NCBI GenBank assembly: GCA_002437575.1 | Contig: DJQK01000060.1 | Span: 1 to 9,807 of the forward strand | DNA from: Clostridiales bacterium UBA6388 | Lineage (GTDB): Bacteria; Bacillota; Clostridia; Oscillospirales; Oscillospiraceae | Direction of reading: 5' to 3' | Length of the DNA: 9,807 nucleotides | Part shown: piece after piece, positions 6,502 to 9,807 of the stretch | Position numbering within the stretch: position 1 is the stretch's first letter | Layout of the letters: each line of letters opens with the position of its first letter | Made by a program: the position numbers and the translations under genes | The notes under the pieces: generated by a model | The model's database searches: none | The model's input: only the letters and a program-made list of their open reading frames with translations | What the model was told of the DNA's origin: nothing

Positions 6502-7736
6502 GCAAACCGCAAACAGGCGCGGCATTTCCGAACAGGAAAACGCTGCGGGCGCTTTTGAAAACCGAACCGACACCGTTTTATCTCTACGATGGGCCGGGGC
6601 TGTATCATACGTGCAAAGCGCTTTTTGACGCCTTTTCGTGGAACGAGGGCTTTCGTGCGTATTTTCCGGTGCGCATGAACCCGAATCCCGCGGTTTTGCA
6701 GATTTTCCGCGAGGCCGGCTGCGGCGCTTTGTGCGGGAGCGAGGCGGAGCTTTTACTTGCGCAGAAAGCCGGTTTTTCCGGGCGGGAAATGCTCTTTGCG
6801 TCTATGACGCGGACGGATGAAGGAGCGCTTCTTGCCGCGAAGCTTCACGCGAGTCTGATCACGGATGGGGAGCTTGCCCTTCCGGGGCCCGCGCCGGACG
6901 AGGGATTTTTGACCGTGCGCCCGCAAAAGCCCCTGACGGCGAATGCCCGCACGGTCTGGAATTTTGAAAAAAGCAAGCTCGGTGTGCGGGAAGACCGTCT
7001 TCCGGCATTACTTCGCGGTTTGCCCGAAAGCGGAAGCGGCTTACGCGGGCTGTCGCTTTTTCTGCGCGATCAGGAGAGCAGCCCGCACGCTTTCTGCGCG
7101 GCGCTGGAGCGGCTTTTTGAATTGGCCGCGCAGCTTTACCGGCGGGAGAATATCACGATCGATACGGTTTTTGTCTGCGGCGGGCTCGGCGCGTGCGAGG
7201 AAGAAGGCGAAAAAGTCGATATCCGCGATATTTCCCGCCGCGTGAAGGAAAGCTATGAGAAGCTCTTAGACCCGCTGGGACTGCGCGTCCGCATCCAGAT
7301 CGCGCCGGGGCGGTTTCTGGCGGCAAAGCACGGCGTTCTGGTGACGAAGGCTTTGGAGGTCAGACGGGAAGATGCGAAGCTGCCGCTTTTGGTTTTGGAC
7401 GTGGCGTGCGGGCAGTTTCTGCGCGAGATCGCGTTCGGCGCGGCGCACCGGATGGACGCGCCGTTCGTTTCCGCAGACAAGCCCAGACAAATCACGCACG
7501 CCGCGGGCTGCCTTTACGATCTGCGCGACCGGTTCTCCGGGGAGTATCTGCTGCCGGAACTGAAAACGGGCGACTGCGTCGTGATTTTTGGTACCGGCGC
7601 GGACGGCGCGTGCTTTCACAGCGGCTACGGCGGGAGTCTTCGCTGCGCGGAATTTCTGTTTGGTCTCGACGGAAACGTCACGTGCATCCGCAAGCGCCAG
7701 ACGGCGCAGGAGCTGCTTGCGTCCTACGATTCTTAA
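6498..7736 (+). CDS. LysA-like fold-type III decarboxylase homologue with a degenerate active site (probable pseudoenzyme)
   Basis: The 412-residue, intact frame aligns by motif order with diaminopimelate/ornithine/arginine decarboxylases (PLP-dependent alanine-racemase-like barrel plus C-terminal beta domain). Family landmarks remain: FPVRMNPNPAVL (56-67), NFEKSKLGV (155-163), CGGLG (227-231), APGRFLAAKHGVLVT (269-283), GDC (358-360) and FGTGADGA (364-371). The key residues are changed. The Schiff-base Lys of the usual FAVKAN motif is Arg59. The paired His of HxHIGSQ are Ser186 and Phe188. The first Gly of GGG is Cys227, and Glu of EPGR is Ala269. Cys of the CxSxD motif is Tyr340, and Tyr of GAY is Asp369. 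The gene overlaps coaX by 4 bases and ends 14 bases before a convergent small gene. It is unlikely to decarboxylate diaminopimelate; a regulatory, structural or altered PLP-independent role is inferred. Motif alignment was by eye. Confidence 0.85.
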   Translation: MSKPQTGAAFPNRKTLRALLKTEPTPFYLYDGPGLYHTCKALFDAFSWNEGFRAYFPVRMNPNPAVLQIFREAGCGALCGSEAELLLAQKAGFSGREMLFASMTRTDEGALLAAKLHASLITDGELALPGPAPDEGFLTVRPQKPLTANARTVWNFEKSKLGVREDRLPALLRGLPESGSGLRGLSLFLRDQESSPHAFCAALERLFELAAQLYRRENITIDTVFVCGGLGACEEEGEKVDIRDISRRVKESYEKLLDPLGLRVRIQIAPGRFLAAKHGVLVTKALEVRREDAKLPLLVLDVACGQFLREIAFGAAHRMDAPFVSADKPRQITHAAGCLYDLRDRFSGEYLLPELKTGDCVVIFGTGADGACFHSGYGGSLRCAEFLFGLDGNVTCIRKRQTAQELLASYDS

Positions 7737-7750
7737 GGCAAATTGTTCTA

Positions 7751-7936
7751 TCACAGCATCGTAAAAACGAGCCCGAAGCAGACCAGAACGCCAAGACCGA
7801 TAAAGGCCGTGACGGTCAGATCGACGGCGTCTCGCAGTGCGCGGAGCTTTTTCTCCGTTCGCGTGGGAAATTGACGCGCGGGCTCCTCGGGAAGCCCGGT
7901 TTTTGGGTATAATGAAATGACGGCATGTGTCTGCAT
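7751..7936 (-). CDS. Small protein with C-terminal transmembrane segment
   Basis: The 61-residue protein is not recognised as a named family. The ATG at 7936 is backed by AGGAGG 8 bases upstream (7945-7950 on the opposite strand) and by a promoter-like extended -10, which makes this short frame credible. The first 38 residues are hydrophilic and net basic (TRTEKKLRALRDAVD), and residues 39-61 form one hydrophobic helix ending at the C-terminus (LTVTAFIGLGVLVCFGLVFTML). This is the layout of a tail-anchored or small regulatory membrane protein with the N-terminus probably in the cytoplasm. It converges on the decarboxylase-like gene and diverges from the hydrolase gene. The function is unknown. 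Confidence 0.7.
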   Translation of the reverse strand: MQTHAVISLYPKTGLPEEPARQFPTRTEKKLRALRDAVDLTVTAFIGLGVLVCFGLVFTML

Positions 7937-7965
7937 GATACGTTCCTCCTTTGCTTTCTGAACCT

Positions 7966-7974
7966 ATCATAGCA
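7966..7974 (-). promoter_or_regulatory. Putative extended -10 promoter of the 61-aa gene
   Basis: On the minus strand this reads TGC then TATGAT, which is an extended -10 (TGN) with 5 of 6 matches to TATAAT. No good -35 was seen at 17 bases. The initiation site would fall near 7959, about 20 bases before the start codon, just upstream of the AGGAGG. Confidence 0.4.
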
Positions 7975-7986
7975 CATGGCCTGTCC

Positions 7987-7992
7987 TATAAT
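7987..7992 (+). promoter_or_regulatory. Candidate -10 element for the alpha/beta hydrolase gene
   Basis: A perfect TATAAT lies 32 bases before the hydrolase ATG. No convincing -35 or extended TG accompanies it, so an activator may be needed or the match may be chance in a locally AT-rich stretch. It faces away from the minus-strand -10 about 15 bases to the left, so the two polymerase footprints would overlap. Confidence 0.35.
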
Positions 7993-8024
7993 TTGGACTT
8001 TTCGGCGAAAGGAGAAAAATTTTC

Positions 8025-8936
8025 ATGGAAGAATTCTATCTTGCCTCCAACGGCTCGGGCCGGATCCGCTGCGGCCTCTGGCTTCCGGAAGGGCAGCCGC
8101 GTGCGGTGGTGCAGATCATCCACGGCATCGCCGAGCACATCGGCAGGTACGATCATTTTGCGCGCTTTTTGAGCCAGCGCGGCTTTGCCGTCTGCGCGGA
8201 CGATCACATGGGCCATGGCCTTTCCGTGGAAAAAGGCGGCGTTTACGGCTATTTTTCCGGCGGCTGGATGGCGGCGGTCAAAGACGAGCGGTCGCTGTAT
8301 GAAGATATGAAAAAGCGTTTCCCGGCGCAGCCCTATTTCATGCTGGGCCACAGCATGGGCTCTTTTTTGCTGCGGACGTATCTTTACACCTATCCCGGAG
8401 GGCTCACCGGCGCGATCATTTCGGGCACCGGCTGGCAGCCGGAGCTCGCGCTTTCCTCGGGGCTGGCTCTGTGCAGGCTCGAGCAGCTGCGCATTGGCGA
8501 GACCGGCCGCAGCAAGCTTCTGAAGGAGCTCATGTTCGGCGCGTATAATCAGAAGTTCCGCCCCAACCGCACGCCGAACGACTGGATCTGCTCGGACACG
8601 GCGGTCGTGGACGCGTACACGGACGATCCTCTCTGCGGCTTTGACGCAACCGTCGGCCTTACGCGCGATATGCTCACGGGCATTTCGATGAACCAGAAAA
8701 AAGAGAACCTTGCGAAGATGGACAAAACCCTTCCCGTCCTCTTCGTCTCCGGAATGCAGGACCCTGTCGGCGCGATGGGCGAGGGCGTTCTTCGCACGAT
8801 CGACGCGTTCAAGCGCGCGGGGCTTTCGAACGTGGCCATTCGTTTGTATCCCGAAGGGCGGCACGAAATGCTCAATGAGACCAACCGCACGGAGGTCTAT
8901 GCGGACATTCTCAGCTGGCTCGAACCGCTTGTTTGA
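8025..8936 (+). CDS. Serine alpha/beta hydrolase, monoacylglycerol lipase/lysophospholipase type
   Basis: A cytoplasmic hydrolase of the Hydrolase_4 (serine aminopeptidase S33 / monoacylglycerol lipase) group, 303 residues, with no signal peptide. In order: oxyanion-hole region HGIAEHIGRY (33-42), DDHMGHGLS (59-67), the nucleophile elbow GHSMG with Ser110, the acid Asp246 in VSGMQDPVG, and His280 in YPEGRHEMLNE. The HGxxEHxxRY and DxxGHGxS patterns are typical of monoacylglycerol lipase-like enzymes, so ester hydrolysis of lysolipids or monoacylglycerol is the best guess; the real substrate is unknown. The ATG at 8025 has AAAGGAG at 8008-8014. It appears to be a single-gene transcript: a divergent gene lies upstream and a terminator hairpin directly downstream. 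Confidence 0.92.
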   Translation: MEEFYLASNGSGRIRCGLWLPEGQPRAVVQIIHGIAEHIGRYDHFARFLSQRGFAVCADDHMGHGLSVEKGGVYGYFSGGWMAAVKDERSLYEDMKKRFPAQPYFMLGHSMGSFLLRTYLYTYPGGLTGAIISGTGWQPELALSSGLALCRLEQLRIGETGRSKLLKELMFGAYNQKFRPNRTPNDWICSDTAVVDAYTDDPLCGFDATVGLTRDMLTGISMNQKKENLAKMDKTLPVLFVSGMQDPVGAMGEGVLRTIDAFKRAGLSNVAIRLYPEGRHEMLNETNRTEVYADILSWLEPLV

Positions 8937-8949
8937 TCAAAACACCTCC

Positions 8950-8985
8950 ACCTCCCGGAAAAATCTCCCGGGAGGTTGCATTTTG
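8950..8985 (+). terminator. Rho-independent terminator after the hydrolase gene
   Basis: A 9-bp stem, ACCTCCCGG (8950-8958) with CCGGGAGGT (8968-8976), encloses a 9-base loop and is followed by a T-rich tail (TGCATTTTGT) that is imperfect. It lies 13 bases after the hydrolase stop codon. Confidence 0.75.
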
Positions 8986-9012
8986 TCATCATTTCTGCTA
9001 TACTTGTATAAA
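8983..9012 (+). promoter_or_regulatory. Promoter region of the SLH-domain gene (two overlapping candidates)
   Basis: TTGTCA (8983-8988, 5 of 6 matches) is followed after 18 bases by TATAAA (9007-9012, 5 of 6). An alternative is TATACT (8999-9004) with a TG extended -10 (8996-8997) and a weak -35, TTGCAT (8976-8981), at 17 bases. Either would start transcription about 50 bases before the coding start. The -35 elements lie in the tail of the preceding terminator. Confidence 0.6.
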
Positions 9013-9047
9013 TTTTGTTACCTGTCCTCTGAAAAATAGGAGGGTTT

Positions 9048-9055
9048 GAAAGGAG
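9048..9055 (+). promoter_or_regulatory. Ribosome binding site deciding the SLH gene start
   Basis: GAAAGGAG is only 3 bases from the ATG at 9059 but 9 bases from the in-frame ATG at 9065, so the second ATG is the likely start. A second SD-like AGGAGGG at 9038-9044 has no suitably placed start codon. Confidence 0.55.
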
Positions 9056-9064
9056 CGTATGCAG

Positions 9065-9807
9065 ATGGTTAAACGATGGACGCGAAGGCTCGTCCTGACG
9101 GTTCTGCTGCTTGCCGCCTTTTCCGCGGTCGTGTTCGCGGACGAAAGCGATATCTGGTATGACGAGACGCAGGAGGAAGCCCTCTGGGAGCAGCAGGAGA
9201 CGGTTTTCCCGGACGTCACAGGCGAAAAATGGTTCTATGATGACGTGATGTACCTCTACCGCAGCGGTATCATCGGCGGCTTCCCGGACGGCACGTTCCG
9301 GCCCGAGGACAAGGTCACGACCGGTCAGGCGCTCAAGATGATCATCCTCGCTGCCGGTTATCCCGAGCCCGAAGCGGCGGCCAGCCACTGGGCCAGAGGG
9401 TATTTGAATTTTGCGCTGGAACAGGGGATTCTGGAGCGCGGGGAGATCACCGACCTCGATGTCAGCATGAGCCGCGTTCTGACGGCAAAGGTTGCGGCCA
9501 GAGCCCTCGGCGTCACGCGGTCGGTAACCGCGCAGAAATTTACCGACACGAACGAGGACGCGGTGCACGCGCTTTCGGAGATCGGCATCCTCGGCGGCTA
9601 TCCCGACGGCACGTTCCGGCCCAACGGATCTTTGACCCGCGCGGAGCTTTCCGCCATCGTCAGCCGGATCTACGCCTACCGCGCCGAGCAGAACGGCGGC
9701 ACGACGGACCCCGACGACCCGGAGGACTTAAACGACGATACGCCCATCGAGCTTCGCACGACGGAAGACGGCGTGGCGTTCATCAAGGCGCGCGAGGGCT
9801 TCACCGC
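9065..9807 (+). CDS. Secreted SLH-repeat protein, 3' end outside the window; possible lysozyme-like domain
   Basis: The frame is open from ATG 9065 to the end of the window (247 codons plus 2 bases), so the C-terminus is missing. Residues 1-25 form a classical signal peptide (basic VKRWTRR, hydrophobic core, VFA before DES). Three SLH-like repeats follow: about 48-97 (FPDVTGEKWFYDDV ... GGFPDGTFRPEDKV), a degenerate one at about 98-150 (SHWARGYLNFALEQGILE) and about 157-207 (FTDTNEDAVHAL ... GGYPDGTFRPNGSLTRAEL). SLH repeats usually bind pyruvylated secondary cell-wall polymers, so the protein is expected at the cell surface. An acidic Asp/Pro linker (about 212-227) leads to DGVAFIKAREGFT, which resembles the start of GH24 phage-type lysozymes around the catalytic Glu; this is tentative because the rest is cut off. 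Confidence 0.88.
   Translation, partial: MVKRWTRRLVLTVLLLAAFSAVVFADESDIWYDETQEEALWEQQETVFPDVTGEKWFYDDVMYLYRSGIIGGFPDGTFRPEDKVTTGQALKMIILAAGYPEPEAAASHWARGYLNFALEQGILERGEITDLDVSMSRVLTAKVAARALGVTRSVTAQKFTDTNEDAVHALSEIGILGGYPDGTFRPNGSLTRAELSAIVSRIYAYRAEQNGGTTDPDDPEDLNDDTPIELRTTEDGVAFIKAREGFT
9275..9304 (+). repeat. SLH repeat unit, copy 1 (direct repeat with 9593-9622)
   Basis: The 30 bases encoding GGFPDGTFRP match the 30 bases at 9593-9622 encoding GGYPDGTFRP at 27 positions. The similarity is greater than protein conservation alone requires and reflects duplication of the SLH module within the gene. Confidence 0.8.
9593..9622 (+). repeat. SLH repeat unit, copy 2 (direct repeat with 9275-9304)
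   Basis: This is the second copy of the near-identical 30-base segment inside the SLH gene. The spacing of 318 bases (106 codons) corresponds to two SLH modules, with the intervening module degenerate. Confidence 0.8.

Noticed and set aside
7725..7763. Inverted repeat TACGAT/ATCGTA between the decarboxylase-like gene and the 61-aa gene as a terminator
   Set aside because: A 6-bp stem with a 27-base loop and no T-run on either strand is too weak.
7266..7970. Minus-strand open frame (234 codons) covering the end of the decarboxylase-like gene and the small gene
   Set aside because: Shadow frame: Arg/Ala-rich and without motifs. The 61-aa frame in the same area has the RBS instead.
7986..8864. 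Long minus-strand open frame (292 codons) opposite the hydrolase gene
   Set aside because: Composition is typical of an antisense shadow, and the plus-strand gene has a complete catalytic triad.
9021..9044. Possible hairpin in the leader of the SLH gene (TCCT with AGGA)
   Set aside because: Only about 4 paired bases; expected by chance next to purine-rich SD sequences.

Overview
The window looks like chromosomal core and near-core sequence from a GC-rich member of the Clostridia, most plausibly an Oscillospiraceae/Ruminococcaceae-type bacterium. This is inferred from several signs: strong AGGAGG ribosome binding sites, two TTG starts, a type III pantothenate kinase, a TagO/MnaA pair, an SLH-domain surface protein and high GC with short intergenic gaps. 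No rRNA, tRNA, CRISPR array, insertion sequence or prophage was seen, and no gap without a gene exceeds about 130 bases.

Region 1 (1-4208, plus strand) is a tight four-gene unit behind an extended -10 promoter. It holds trpS (tryptophanyl-tRNA synthetase), a TagO/WecA-type undecaprenyl-phosphate sugar-1-phosphate transferase, wecB/mnaA (UDP-GlcNAc 2-epimerase) and a membrane-anchored extracytoplasmic protein of unknown function. The TagO-like enzyme would start a lipid-linked envelope glycan, and the epimerase would supply UDP-ManNAc for the next step. The fourth gene starts at TTG.

Region 2 (5167 down to 4205, minus strand) is a three-gene unit of small uncharacterised proteins: an 81-aa helical protein, a 118-aa helix-proline linker-helix protein and a 116-aa proline-rich protein ending in a double hydrophobic hairpin. 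Its last stop codon overlaps the last stop codon of region 1. It is the best candidate here for an undescribed multi-protein system, although its function cannot be read from sequence.

Region 3 (5231-7736, plus strand) holds a YfcE-type metallophosphoesterase, coaX (type III pantothenate kinase, coenzyme A synthesis) and, overlapping coaX by ATGA, a 412-aa homologue of the diaminopimelate/ornithine decarboxylase family. The last lacks nearly every recognisable PLP and catalytic residue, including the Schiff-base lysine (Arg59 instead). It appears to be an intact pseudoenzyme and is the most striking single observation.

Region 4 (7736-9807) holds a 61-aa minus-strand protein with a C-terminal membrane segment, a divergently transcribed serine alpha/beta hydrolase of the monoacylglycerol lipase type with a rho-independent terminator, and a secreted SLH-repeat protein that runs off the window just as a possible lysozyme-like (GH24) domain begins.
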